Assembly: GCA_027019165.1 (NCBI GenBank)
Contig: JALUXC010000012.1
Location: forward strand, 690,773-754,772
Source of the DNA: Pseudophaeobacter sp.
GTDB taxonomy: Bacteria > Pseudomonadota > Alphaproteobacteria > Rhodobacterales > Rhodobacteraceae
Length of the DNA: 64,000 nt
Direction of reading: 5' to 3'
Part shown: piece by piece, positions 56,156 through 64,000 of the stretch
Position numbering within the stretch: position 1 is the first letter of the stretch
Layout of the letters: the number at the start of each line of letters is the position of its first letter
Translations under genes and position numbers: made by a program
The notes under the pieces: model-generated
Databases searched by the model: none
Seen by the model: only the letters and a program-made list of their open reading frames with translations
Told to the model about the DNA's origin: nothing

Positions 56156-57268
56156 ATGGCGCCCAGGCGTTCCAAAGGTGCGGGCGCGTTTCCCAAAGCG
56201 GTAGAAACCCCTGTACCAGCCCGTCCAGATCCGGATGCGCTCTATGCCGCGCTGGATCTTGGGACAAATAGCTGCCGCATGCTGATTGCCCAGCCCAAGG
56301 GCAGCGGCTTTCATGTGGTGGACAGTTTCTCCAAGTCGGTTCAACTGGGAACCGGGCTTGAACGGACGGGGCGCTTGTCCCGCTCGTCCATGGCGCGCAC
56401 CATTCAGGCGCTGCGGATCTGTCAGCAGAAACTCAAGCGCAACAAGGTAAAGCGCATGCGGCTGGTCACCACCGAGGCCTGCCGCCGCGCCAAGAATTCC
56501 CGCGAATTCATCCGCCAGGTCAAACGGGAAACCGGCCTCACCCTCGAAATCATCCAGCCCGAGGAGGAAGCCCGCCTTGCGGTGATCTCCTGCGCACCGC
56601 TGGTCTCGACCAAGACCGAACAGTTGTTGGTCGTGGACATCGGCGGCGGCTCGACCGAGCTGGTGTGGATCGACATCTCTTCGGTGCCGCGCCGCGACCG
56701 TCCCTCTGCCATCATGCGACTGCACGCCGGATTTCACCCGCCGGAAAGCCCCTTTCCCGCCGCCAAAGTGGTGGATTGGATCTCGGTTCCCCTGGGGGTC
56801 GCAACCCTGCGCGATCAGTTCAACGATGTCGAGGATGACGCCGCCCGCTTTGCCTTGATGAGCTGGTTTTTCGAAGAACACCTGGCCGATTTCGCCCCCT
56901 ACAAGGACGAACAGACCCGTGAGGGGTTCCAGATCGTCGGCACCTCGGGCACCGTCACCACGGTCGCAGCCTCTCACCTCGGGCTCAAACGCTATGACCG
57001 CACCAAGGTCGACGGCCTCAGGATGACCAGTGACCAGATCGACAAGGTGATCCGGGGTTATCTGGAGCTTGGCCCGCAAGGGCGGCGCAGCGATCCGCGC
57101 ATCGGAGAGGACCGTCAGGCATTGATCATGTCAGGCGCTGCGATCCTACAGGCGCTTTTGCGCTGCTGGCCGACCGACCGGCTGTCTGTGGCTGATCGGG
57201 GCCTGCGCGAAGGGCTGCTTTATGCGCAGATGAGCGCAGACGGGGTTCTCGAAGACGGGCCGTTCTAA
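56156..57268 (+). CDS. Ppx/GppA phosphatase family protein
   Basis: 370 residues, ASKHA fold. YAALDLGTNSCRMLIA is the phosphate-1 loop, TTEACRRAKNSREFI follows, and LVVDIGGGSTELVWID is the phosphate-2 loop; the Glu of EEEARLAV is the likely catalytic base. Length fits the short Ppx/GppA form without the C-terminal HD-like domain. Substrate may be polyphosphate or pppGpp. It is followed 95 bases later by rlmE in the same direction, a pairing common in Rhodobacteraceae. Confidence 0.88.
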   Translation: MAPRRSKGAGAFPKAVETPVPARPDPDALYAALDLGTNSCRMLIAQPKGSGFHVVDSFSKSVQLGTGLERTGRLSRSSMARTIQALRICQQKLKRNKVKRMRLVTTEACRRAKNSREFIRQVKRETGLTLEIIQPEEEARLAVISCAPLVSTKTEQLLVVDIGGGSTELVWIDISSVPRRDRPSAIMRLHAGFHPPESPFPAAKVVDWISVPLGVATLRDQFNDVEDDAARFALMSWFFEEHLADFAPYKDEQTREGFQIVGTSGTVTTVAASHLGLKRYDRTKVDGLRMTSDQIDKVIRGYLELGPQGRRSDPRIGEDRQALIMSGAAILQALLRCWPTDRLSVADRGLREGLLYAQMSADGVLEDGPF

Positions 57269-57363
57269 CCCCCTGCCCGGGCATTCAGTGATTTGAGTTT
57301 TTGCTTTGGATCTGTCATGGAGCGCCGAAGCGGACTGCAGTATTGGCAATGATGGTATCAAAG

Positions 57364-58095
57364 ATGGCAAAGACCCCTTCTGGCAAAGGCCCAACCGGCA
57401 AGAACACCTCGGGCCGAGGTCAGCGTGATCTCAAGGTCAAGGTCAAGACCGCGCGCGGGCGCAAGCTGTCCTCAACCCGCTGGCTGCAGCGCCAGTTGAA
57501 TGATCCCTATGTCAAGCGCGCTCAGGCCGAAGGCTATCGCGGCCGCGCGGCCTACAAGATCATGGAGCTTGATGACAAATTCCGCTTTCTGGTGCCTGGC
57601 GCCCGTGTCGTTGATCTGGGCTGCGCCCCCGGAGGCTGGGCACAGGTGGCCGTGAAACGGATCAACGCGCTGGGCGAAAAACAGGGCAAGTCGGTGGGAC
57701 GCATCATCGGCGTTGACCTGCAGGAGGTCGAACCGCTGGCAGGCGCTGAGTTCCATCAGCTTGATTTCATGGATGAAGGCGCCGACGATCAGGTAAAGGA
57801 ATGGCTTGGCGGCATGGCCGATGTGGTGATGTCTGACATGGCGGCGGCCAGTTCGGGCCACAAGCAGACCGACCACCTCAAGATCATGGCCCTGTGTGAG
57901 GCCGCCGCCTATTTCGCCTTTGATGTGCTTGAACAGGGCGGCACCTTCGTGGCCAAGGTACTGGCCGGTGGTGCCGAAGGGGATCTGCAGAAACTGTTGA
58001 AGCAGAAGTTCACCAAAGTGGCGAATGTGAAGCCGCCCTCGTCGCGTTCGGACAGCTCTGAAAAATTCGTGATCGCAACGGGCTTTCGCGGCTAA
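57364..58095 (+). CDS. rlmE: 23S rRNA 2'-O-ribose methyltransferase RlmE (FtsJ/RrmJ)
   Basis: 243 residues. A basic N-terminal tail ([21 protein letters not shown]) precedes the FtsJ domain: [30 protein letters not shown] for SAM, and the K-D-K-E catalytic set, seen in [29 protein letters not shown] and [11 protein letters not shown]. It methylates U2552 in the family. The start at 57364 is one of several closely spaced ATGs. Confidence 0.95.
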   Translation: MAKTPSGKGPTGKNTSGRGQRDLKVKVKTARGRKLSSTRWLQRQLNDPYVKRAQAEGYRGRAAYKIMELDDKFRFLVPGARVVDLGCAPGGWAQVAVKRINALGEKQGKSVGRIIGVDLQEVEPLAGAEFHQLDFMDEGADDQVKEWLGGMADVVMSDMAAASSGHKQTDHLKIMALCEAAAYFAFDVLEQGGTFVAKVLAGGAEGDLQKLLKQKFTKVANVKPPSSRSDSSEKFVIATGFRG

Positions 58096-58116
58096 GAGAG
58101 GTCAAGGCCTGCTGCA

Positions 58117-58284
58117 TCAGGCCAAAGGCTTGTGCTTCTCGTCAAACGACATCAGTGCCAGCTCGCGCCAATGGGTCGAATCCAACCGCTCACCGTCGCA
58201 CTGACGGGAAATCAAAAACGAAGGGCCCTCTGGTTTTGTCTGGAGCTCTTTCGCTGCAAAAATCTGTTCCAGAAACTTGCGCAT
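58117..58284 (-). CDS. Small protein of unknown function (55 residues)
   Basis: MRKFLEQIFAAKELQ start with a strong GAGGAGAG ribosome-binding site 5-6 bases before the ATG at 58284. It is soluble and charged, with one Cys, and ends HKPLA. It converges on rlmE. A longer frame to 58350 would bury the ribosome-binding site, so the short form is preferred. I do not recognise the family. Confidence 0.55.
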   Translation of the reverse strand: MRKFLEQIFAAKELQTKPEGPSFLISRQCDGERLDSTHWRELALMSFDEKHKPLA

Positions 58285-58407
58285 TGTGACTCTCCTCACT
58301 TCTTGAGTTGAGCTCAGGCTAAAGAGCCAATGCGCCGCGCCAATGACCAAATTGAGGCAAACGCGCCTTATTGTTTCGTTTTCTTGAACAGTTGGGCCAA
58401 TGCGCTA

Positions 58408-59265
58408 TCACGGATCGCAGACTTGCGCCATCAGTGCCCCGTTGAGCTCGGCGCCCAGAATCAGGATTGCGGCATTGACGTAAAGGAAGATCATCGCCGC
58501 CATGGCCCCGGCAAGCCCCGCATAAGTCGCTGAATACTGGGCAAAAGAGCCGACATAGACAGCAAACCCGAAACCGGCTGCCCACCATAGAACCAGTGTC
58601 AGGCATACCCCTGGCAGGATTTGGGTCAGCCGGTGTCTTTGCCCCGGCAACAAAAGATGGCAGAGCAGCACTGCCGCGAGCGGCACCAGAATGAGCAATC
58701 CGCCGCGCAAGCCCTGCTCCCAGCCCTCACCCACAACCGGATAGGGCAGCAGATCGGCAATGTAGCGCAGATAGAGCGGCAGGATGACTTCAAACAGGGC
58801 TGTCGCCATGACGCCGATCCCCCCGGCGATCACCAGCCCAAGGCAGATCAGCCGCGCTTTCCAATAAGGGCGACGGTCGGTGTCTCCATAGGCATTGACC
58901 ATCGCAACCCGCACCGCATCGACACCATTCGAGGCGAAATAGAGCGTCAGAACTCCCCCAAAGGTCGCAAGGCTGCTGCTGGAGGTCTCAAGCACCGCAT
59001 AGACCTCTCGCAGGATCGGCCCGGACACCTCCTTTGGCCAGTTGCCAAAAACCGGATCCAGCAAATCGCCAATGGCCACATCCTGCCCCAGAACCGAGGC
59101 GATGGCGCCTGAGAGGGAGACCGTAAACAAGACAAAGGGAAAGAGCGCCAGCATCATCGACATGGCGATATGGCTGCTCATCACCCAGCCGTTCTTGCGG
59201 CTGAAGGCTGCCAGGGCGCGAAGGCTCACCCGCATGAGGAATCCGATATGCGATGCTGTTTTCAT
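58408..59265 (-). CDS. YihY/UPF0761-family inner-membrane protein
   Basis: 285 residues with about six membrane helices. HIAMSMMLALFPFVLFTVSLSG, VLTLYFASNGVDAVRVAMVNAYG and the C-terminal YAGLAGAMAAMIFLYVNAAILILGAELNG are typical of the YihY family, formerly called RNase BN; the nuclease label is wrong for this family. The start at 59265 has GGAAGG upstream. It is divergent from the cardiolipin synthase gene. Confidence 0.88.
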   Translation of the reverse strand: MKTASHIGFLMRVSLRALAAFSRKNGWVMSSHIAMSMMLALFPFVLFTVSLSGAIASVLGQDVAIGDLLDPVFGNWPKEVSGPILREVYAVLETSSSSLATFGGVLTLYFASNGVDAVRVAMVNAYGDTDRRPYWKARLICLGLVIAGGIGVMATALFEVILPLYLRYIADLLPYPVVGEGWEQGLRGGLLILVPLAAVLLCHLLLPGQRHRLTQILPGVCLTLVLWWAAGFGFAVYVGSFAQYSATYAGLAGAMAAMIFLYVNAAILILGAELNGALMAQVCDP

Positions 59266-59448
59266 GGCCCGAACCTTCCACAACCCAGCCCGCTTGGCGA
59301 GAGCGATTGCGCGCCTCGCGGGCTAGTGGCCCGCCCCGAACGCCGCTTTTCTGTCCGATGTGGCCTTGTGACACTTTCATGCGGCTGGCGCGGCGCGGCG
59401 CATCCCGCCATACTCTCTGAAAAGGAAACAGAAATCGGGACTGGATCG

Positions 59449-60867
59449 GTGACATTCTGGGTCGTTGTCAGCTCGGCTGCCATCGTGGTGATGTGGGGGC
59501 TTGCAGCATTGGGAGCGTTGAGCGCCGCGCGCACCGCCCGCACCCCGCAGGGGGCCATCGGCTGGGTCGTGTTCCTGCTGGCCTCTCCCCTGATCGCCCT
59601 GCCGGCCTATATGCTCTTTGGCCATCACCGGTTTGAACGTTACCGTGCTTCGCGTCAGGCGACCCACCGCGCAGTCGAGGATTTGCAGGCGATGGCCGAT
59701 GTCCGCGCCCGCGAACCGGCCCAGACCACCATTGCGGCCGCGCCTTTTGAGGCGGTCTCGGGCCTCAAGGTCTGCGACGGCAACGACTTTGAATTGCTCA
59801 TCAATGGCAAAGCAGCCTTTCATGCCATGTTCAAAGCCATAGATGAGGCGTCGGACTATCTTTTGATCCAATTCTATATCGTTCGGGACGACGATCTCGG
59901 CCGACGTCTGAAACAGCATCTGATCGCAGCGGCGCAGCGCGGCGTCACCGTATGGTTCATGGCCGATGCGATCGGTAGCCACCGGCTGACACGCGGCTAT
60001 CTTCGTGACCTTGCGGCGGCAGGCATCAACCTGGTTGACCGAGGCTCGCAGCGGGGACCAAAACACCGTTTCACTCTGAACTTCCGCAATCACCGCAAAA
60101 CCGTGATTGCAGACGGGCGCATTGCTTTTACCGGCGGCCTCAATGTCGGGGACGAATACATCGAACCAACCGAGACCTTTGGCAACTGGCGTGACACACA
60201 TGTCAGACTCAGCGGGCCCGTGGTCCAACAACTGCAGCTGACCTATGCTCAGGATTGGCTTTGGCTGACCGAAGAGCCCATCCTGGACCTGCTCAACTGG
60301 ATGCCCACACCTGCCGAAGCAAACCGTGCGGCGCTGATTGTCCCCACCGGGCCGGGAGATACCACCGAGAACGGCTCCATGATGTTCTTCTCCGCCATTT
60401 CAGCGGCCAAGGACCGGGTCTGGATTGCCTCCCCGTATTTTGTCCCTGACCTCGACGTTGTGGCCGCCCTGAAAAACGCCGCCTTGCGCGGAGTGGATGT
60501 GCGCATTCTGGTGCCTGATATCATCGACCACTATCTGCCCTGGCTCGCCTCTTTTGCCTATTTCGACGATCTGCGCCGCGTTGGGGTAAAGGTGCTGCGA
60601 TATTCCGGCGGCTTCATGCACCAAAAGACCTTTGTGGTGGATGACACCCTTGCCGCCGTTGGTACCACCAATATGGACAATCGTTCGTTTCGGTTGAACT
60701 TTGAAACGATGGCGCTGTTCTTTGACCGGGATGCCGCAGAGGAAGTCGCCAGTATGCTGGAGGAAGATTTCCAAAGCGCCCGCACGCTGCAGCGCGGCCT
60801 GGAAGAACACCGGGCGTTCATACGGCTCTTTGCCCCAGTCGCCCGACTTTTGGCACCGGTCCTTTGA
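59449..60867 (+). CDS. cls: Cardiolipin synthase (phospholipase D type)
   Basis: 472 residues. Two N-terminal membrane helices (about 3-27 and 36-57) anchor two PLD domains. The HKD motifs are His215-Lys217-Asp222 (NHRKTVIADG) and His391-Lys393-Asp398 (HQKTFVVDD, followed by GTTNMDNRSF). It joins two phosphatidylglycerol molecules to cardiolipin at the inner membrane. The start is the GTG at 59449; the frame extends 93 codons upstream over the divergent gene without family features. Confidence 0.9.
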   Translation: MTFWVVVSSAAIVVMWGLAALGALSAARTARTPQGAIGWVVFLLASPLIALPAYMLFGHHRFERYRASRQATHRAVEDLQAMADVRAREPAQTTIAAAPFEAVSGLKVCDGNDFELLINGKAAFHAMFKAIDEASDYLLIQFYIVRDDDLGRRLKQHLIAAAQRGVTVWFMADAIGSHRLTRGYLRDLAAAGINLVDRGSQRGPKHRFTLNFRNHRKTVIADGRIAFTGGLNVGDEYIEPTETFGNWRDTHVRLSGPVVQQLQLTYAQDWLWLTEEPILDLLNWMPTPAEANRAALIVPTGPGDTTENGSMMFFSAISAAKDRVWIASPYFVPDLDVVAALKNAALRGVDVRILVPDIIDHYLPWLASFAYFDDLRRVGVKVLRYSGGFMHQKTFVVDDTLAAVGTTNMDNRSFRLNFETMALFFDRDAAEEVASMLEEDFQSARTLQRGLEEHRAFIRLFAPVARLLAPVL

Positions 60868-60945
60868 TGGCCGCTTTTCCCCTGTTCGGAAGCGCAAACT
60901 CCGCTAGATGTCAGCGCACAGAAGATACACGCAAGAGCCTGCCCC

Positions 60946-61602
60946 ATGGTCCTCAAGATCCGTGACGTTTCCAAAAGCTACCCATCCCGCAGTGGCAAAA
61001 CACAGGTATTACAAGATATTTCCCTGTCGCTTGGCGCTGGAGAAAGCCTGGCCCTGACTGGCGACAGCGGCTCCGGCAAGAGCACGCTGCTGCATCTTGC
61101 CGCCGCTCTGGAGGGCTTTGACAGTGGCGAGATCACGATTGGCGATACCCAGCTTTCCACGCTGGGCGAGGCAGGCCGCGCACGGCTGCGACAAAGCCAG
61201 GTATCGATCGTGTTTCAGCAATTCAACCTGATCCCCTCCCTGACCGTGGAAAGCAACCTCTCCCTGCATGCCCGCATTGCAGACCGTCGTGACACGGGCT
61301 GGGAGCAGCGACTGGTGAATCAACTGGGCCTGTCGGAACTGCTGCACCGTTTTCCGGACCAGCTTTCGGGTGGCCAACAGCAGCGCGTTGCCATCGGGCG
61401 CGCCATGGCGCTGCGCCCTGCCCTTTTGCTGGCGGATGAGCCGACAGGCAATTTGGATGAAACCGCGAGTGAAGCGGTCATGGAGTTGATGCTGGATCTG
61501 TTGAAAGACAGCCGAGCAGCCCTGTTCCTTGTGACCCACTCAGACGCCATTGCAGGGCGGCTGGATCGACGCCTTTACCTGCGCAAGGGACGCGTTTCAT
61601 GA
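60946..61602 (+). CDS. ABC transporter ATPase, LolD/YbbA type
   Basis: 218 residues. Walker A is GDSGSGKST, QSQVSIVFQQFNLIPSLTVESN is the Q-loop region, LSGGQQQRVAIGRAMALRP is the signature, and LLLADEPTGNLDE is Walker B. This set is typical of the MacB/LolD/YbbA branch that powers mechanotransmission rather than import. Its stop overlaps the permease start (ATGA). Confidence 0.93.
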   Translation: MVLKIRDVSKSYPSRSGKTQVLQDISLSLGAGESLALTGDSGSGKSTLLHLAAALEGFDSGEITIGDTQLSTLGEAGRARLRQSQVSIVFQQFNLIPSLTVESNLSLHARIADRRDTGWEQRLVNQLGLSELLHRFPDQLSGGQQQRVAIGRAMALRPALLLADEPTGNLDETASEAVMELMLDLLKDSRAALFLVTHSDAIAGRLDRRLYLRKGRVS

Positions 61603-64000
61603 TCTGGGCCGCCTTCCTGACACTGCTGTCTCATTGGCGTCGGCATCCCTTCCAACTGATCGCAATCCTTGTGGGGCTGGCACTGTCTACGGGGCTATGG
61701 TCGGCCGTTCAGGCGATCAACGCCGAGGCGCGTGCCTCTTATGCGCGCGCAGCCGAACAATTGGGTCAGGCACAGGCCGATCACCTGGCGCCACGTTCAG
61801 GCCGACAGCTCAATGTGAGTGACTACGTCGCCCTGCGCCGCGCTGGATGGCTGCTGGCACCGGTCCTGGAAGGACGCGTTGGCTTCGGTGCACAGGGCTA
61901 CGACCTGATAGGGGTAGATCTGCTCAACCCGCCCCCACTTTCCCTGATGGACGCAGCGCCCATTTCCACAGGTGAGACTGGCGAAACGGACATCTCCGTC
62001 ACGCTGCTGCCGCCCGGCCAGATCTTTCTCCATCCCGACACGGCCGCCACCATGGATCCAGAGGCTGACGTTCCGCCAATTGTTACCTCTCTGGCTGTTC
62101 CCCGCGGGACCGTAATCGCTGATATCGCGCTGGCGAGCCGACTGCTTGGCAGGCCAGAACATCTCACCCGGCTGGTCATCCTTCCGGACCAGCCGCTGCT
62201 GCAGCAACCTCTGGCCGATGTGGCGCCACATCTTGTGCGTATCGAAGCAGACACGGCCGGAACCGCAACAGAAAGGCTCACTGACAGCTTTCACCTGAAC
62301 CTCACGGCTTTTGGTCTTTTGTCCTTTGCCGTGGGGCTTTTTATTGTTCAGGGCAGTGTCGCGCTGGGTATGGAGCAGCGGCGCGGGCTGTTTCGAACGC
62401 TGCGCAGTCTCGGTGTGCCTCTAACTGCGCTCATGGCCTTGCTGGCGGCAGAACTGGTGTTGATGGCGCTTGTGGCCGGATCACTTGGACTGACCTTTGG
62501 CTATGGCGTGGCAGCGGCGCTCCTTCCTGACGTAAGCGCAACCCTTTCCGGCCTATATGGTGCAAACGTCGACGGCAGCCTGACGCTGCGCCCGGTCTGG
62601 GTCCTGTCGGGACTGGCCATGGCGCTGGGCGGCGCCGCGCTGGCCGGCGCACGCGCGTTCTATGCGCTTTGGTCCATGCCCATTCTGACCGCACCAAGGG
62701 CCGGCGGGCGTATCCGGCGCGCCGAGCGCAGCTTTGTGATATTGGCTGTCGTTGGTGCAACCATGATCCTGGGCGCTCTACTGATCCTGTGGCAGTTTGA
62801 CGGACTATTGGCCGGTTTCCTGTTTCTGGGTGGCATCATGCTGGGCGCCGCCCTAGTGCTGCCGCTCTGCCTGACCCTCTTGCTGCGCTTTGGTGCAAAA
62901 ACCGCCAAAGGCCCGATTGCGGAGTGGCTCTGGGCGGATACCCGGGCACAGCTTCCGGGCCTATCCCTTGCATTGATGGCCCTGATGCTGGCGCTGGCAG
63001 CCAACGTGGGTGTTGGAACCATGGTATCCAGCTTTCGCCTCACCTTTGTGGGCTGGCTCGACCAACGCCTTGCGGCCGAGATCTATGTAACGGTGGACAA
63101 CGACGACCAAGGCGCCGCTTTGGCGGAGTGGATCGCCCAACGAGAAGATGCCCGCGCCTTGCCGATCCGTTGGCATGACACCACCCATCAGCAAGCCCCG
63201 CTTCGGATCTACGGCATCCTCGACGATCCAACTTACCGGAACAACTGGCCAATCCTGGATGCTCTACCAGACGTTTGGACCCAAATAGCAGACGGAAACG
63301 GGGTTTTGATCAACGAACAGCTGGCCCGCCGCCACGGCTACGGTCCAGGAGACAGGATCCTGCTGTCCGACAGCTGGAACATGACCATTGCAGGCATTTA
63401 CTCCGACTATGGAAACCCCAATGGTCAGGCGATCCTGTCTCTGCCGCTGTTGCTGGAGCAAGTGGGGCCTATCGCGAACCGGCAGTTTGGTATCCGGATC
63501 AGGCCACGGGAGGCTGCGCAGCTCATTCAGGACATCCGCAACCGCTACGACCTTCCGCCTGAACGCGTCGCAGACCAATCCACGATCAAGGCGCAGTCGC
63601 TGTCCATTTTCGATCGGACCTTTGTCGTCACCGATGCGCTGAATGTGCTCACCCTGGGCGTCGCCGCCTTTGCCATGCTCACGAGCCTTTTGACGCTCTG
63701 GGGGCAGCGCCTACCGCAGCTGGCGCCAATCTGGGCCATGGGCATCACGCGCAAGAATCTGGCGCGGCTTGATATCCTTCGCAGCCTCTTGTTGGCCGCC
63801 CTCACTGCCTGTTTTGCACTGCCGCTTGGGCTGGCCCTGGCCTGGGCCCTGCTGGCGGTCATCAATGTCGAAGCCTTTGGCTGGCGTCTGCCGATGTACC
63901 TCTTTCCTTCGGACTGGGCGCGCCTCTTTGTCTTTGCGCTGCTGGCCGCCGCGCTGGCCGCCCTCCTGCCGGCACGAAAGCTGGAGAAACTCTCGCCATC
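61599..64000 (+). CDS. FtsX-type ABC permease (YbbP-like), 3' end outside the window
   Basis: Open frame from the ATG at 61599 to the window edge, 800 residues without stop. Topology by eye: one N-terminal membrane helix (PFQLIAILVGLALSTGLW), a periplasmic region of about 190 residues, four helices (about 230-350), further helices around 380-470, a second periplasmic region (to about 680), and FtsX helices at the end. The double-FtsX layout and its pairing with a LolD-type ATPase resemble YbbA-YbbP. Export of lipoprotein, toxin or lipid cargo is unproven. Confidence 0.85.
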   Translation, partial: MIWAAFLTLLSHWRRHPFQLIAILVGLALSTGLWSAVQAINAEARASYARAAEQLGQAQADHLAPRSGRQLNVSDYVALRRAGWLLAPVLEGRVGFGAQGYDLIGVDLLNPPPLSLMDAAPISTGETGETDISVTLLPPGQIFLHPDTAATMDPEADVPPIVTSLAVPRGTVIADIALASRLLGRPEHLTRLVILPDQPLLQQPLADVAPHLVRIEADTAGTATERLTDSFHLNLTAFGLLSFAVGLFIVQGSVALGMEQRRGLFRTLRSLGVPLTALMALLAAELVLMALVAGSLGLTFGYGVAAALLPDVSATLSGLYGANVDGSLTLRPVWVLSGLAMALGGAALAGARAFYALWSMPILTAPRAGGRIRRAERSFVILAVVGATMILGALLILWQFDGLLAGFLFLGGIMLGAALVLPLCLTLLLRFGAKTAKGPIAEWLWADTRAQLPGLSLALMALMLALAANVGVGTMVSSFRLTFVGWLDQRLAAEIYVTVDNDDQGAALAEWIAQREDARALPIRWHDTTHQQAPLRIYGILDDPTYRNNWPILDALPDVWTQIADGNGVLINEQLARRHGYGPGDRILLSDSWNMTIAGIYSDYGNPNGQAILSLPLLLEQVGPIANRQFGIRIRPREAAQLIQDIRNRYDLPPERVADQSTIKAQSLSIFDRTFVVTDALNVLTLGVAAFAMLTSLLTLWGQRLPQLAPIWAMGITRKNLARLDILRSLLLAALTACFALPLGLALAWALLAVINVEAFGWRLPMYLFPSDWARLFVFALLAAALAALLPARKLEKLSP

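Noticed and set aside
55847-57079. Upstream extension of the 98-aa Virulence_fact protein to more than 500 residues
   Set aside because: The added part is antisense to ppx/gppA and crosses the divergent promoter. The family start is at 55846 with a good ribosome-binding site.
58408-59265. Annotation of the YihY-like gene as ribonuclease BN
   Set aside because: It is a polytopic membrane protein of the UPF0761 family. The RNase BN name was assigned to this family in error.

Overview
This window reads as a chromosomal segment of a marine alphaproteobacterium of the Rhodobacteraceae (Roseobacter group). The support is gene content and order: rplU-rpmA-GNAT-obg-proB, recA-alaS, a cckA homologue with a CtrA-type box, a GTTC-N7-GTTC SOS box, an iscR-suf operon whose IscR lacks the cysteine triad, and a methionine synthase split into separate proteins. 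Base composition is high GC and nearly all DNA is coding. One AT-richer stretch without clear genes lies beside a tRNA gene at 4.4-5.7 kb. I see no CRISPR array, rRNA or intact insertion sequence. Species cannot be fixed from the sequence alone.

Layout. 0-4.3 kb: ribosomal protein genes L21/L27, a GNAT acetyltransferase, the Obg GTPase, the start of glutamate 5-kinase and a DUF2059 envelope protein, all on the minus strand. 4.3-8.0 kb: tRNA-Ser(CGA), a gene-poor accessory stretch with an AlpA-type regulator, then a sulfatase overlapping its formylglycine-generating enzyme. 8.2-12.4 kb: an mdeR-mdeA-mdeB methionine catabolism locus (Lrp regulator, methionine gamma-lyase, 2-oxoacid dehydrogenase E1). 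12.6-15.4 kb: a large acidic RTX protein. 16.0-21.3 kb: an oligopeptide-type ABC importer. 21.3-29.3 kb: the nine-gene iscR-suf Fe-S assembly operon, carrying a YbjQ-like gene and two Yip1-like membrane genes. 29.3-31.4 kb: alpha/beta hydrolase, small helical protein and tandem-HD protein. 31.5-36.6 kb: a chemoreceptor, an SMR transporter, typA/bipA and a VOC protein. 36.6-46.7 kb: DUF1330, alaS, recA, a sulfotransferase-like gene, cckA, rsmB-like and guaB. 46.9-55.8 kb: CoA-transferase, a RACo/RamA-like activator, a DUF2235 hydrolase, a hybrid histidine kinase, then a pterin-binding methyltransferase, a MetF-like reductase and a small Virulence_fact-type protein. 56.2-64 kb: Ppx/GppA, RlmE, a 55-aa protein, a YihY-type membrane protein, cardiolipin synthase, and a LolD-type ATPase with its large FtsX-type permease running off the window end.

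How the genes work together. Sulfur and one-carbon metabolism recur. Methionine is degraded by the mde locus. It is probably made with a split cobalamin-dependent methionine synthase: the pterin-domain protein, the MetF-like reductase and the reductive activator are here, while the corrinoid and homocysteine-binding parts must lie outside the window. Cysteine sulfur goes to Fe-S clusters through the suf operon, and sulfate esters are cleaved by the sulfatase/FGE pair. The most interesting non-routine signals are matching arginine-rich C-terminal tails on two proteins of the methionine synthase system, the non-Suf membrane genes wired into the suf operon by overlaps, and several regulatory sites readable by eye: paired Lrp-type inverted repeats, a palindrome over the iscR -10 region, a CtrA box, an SOS box and an FNR-like box.
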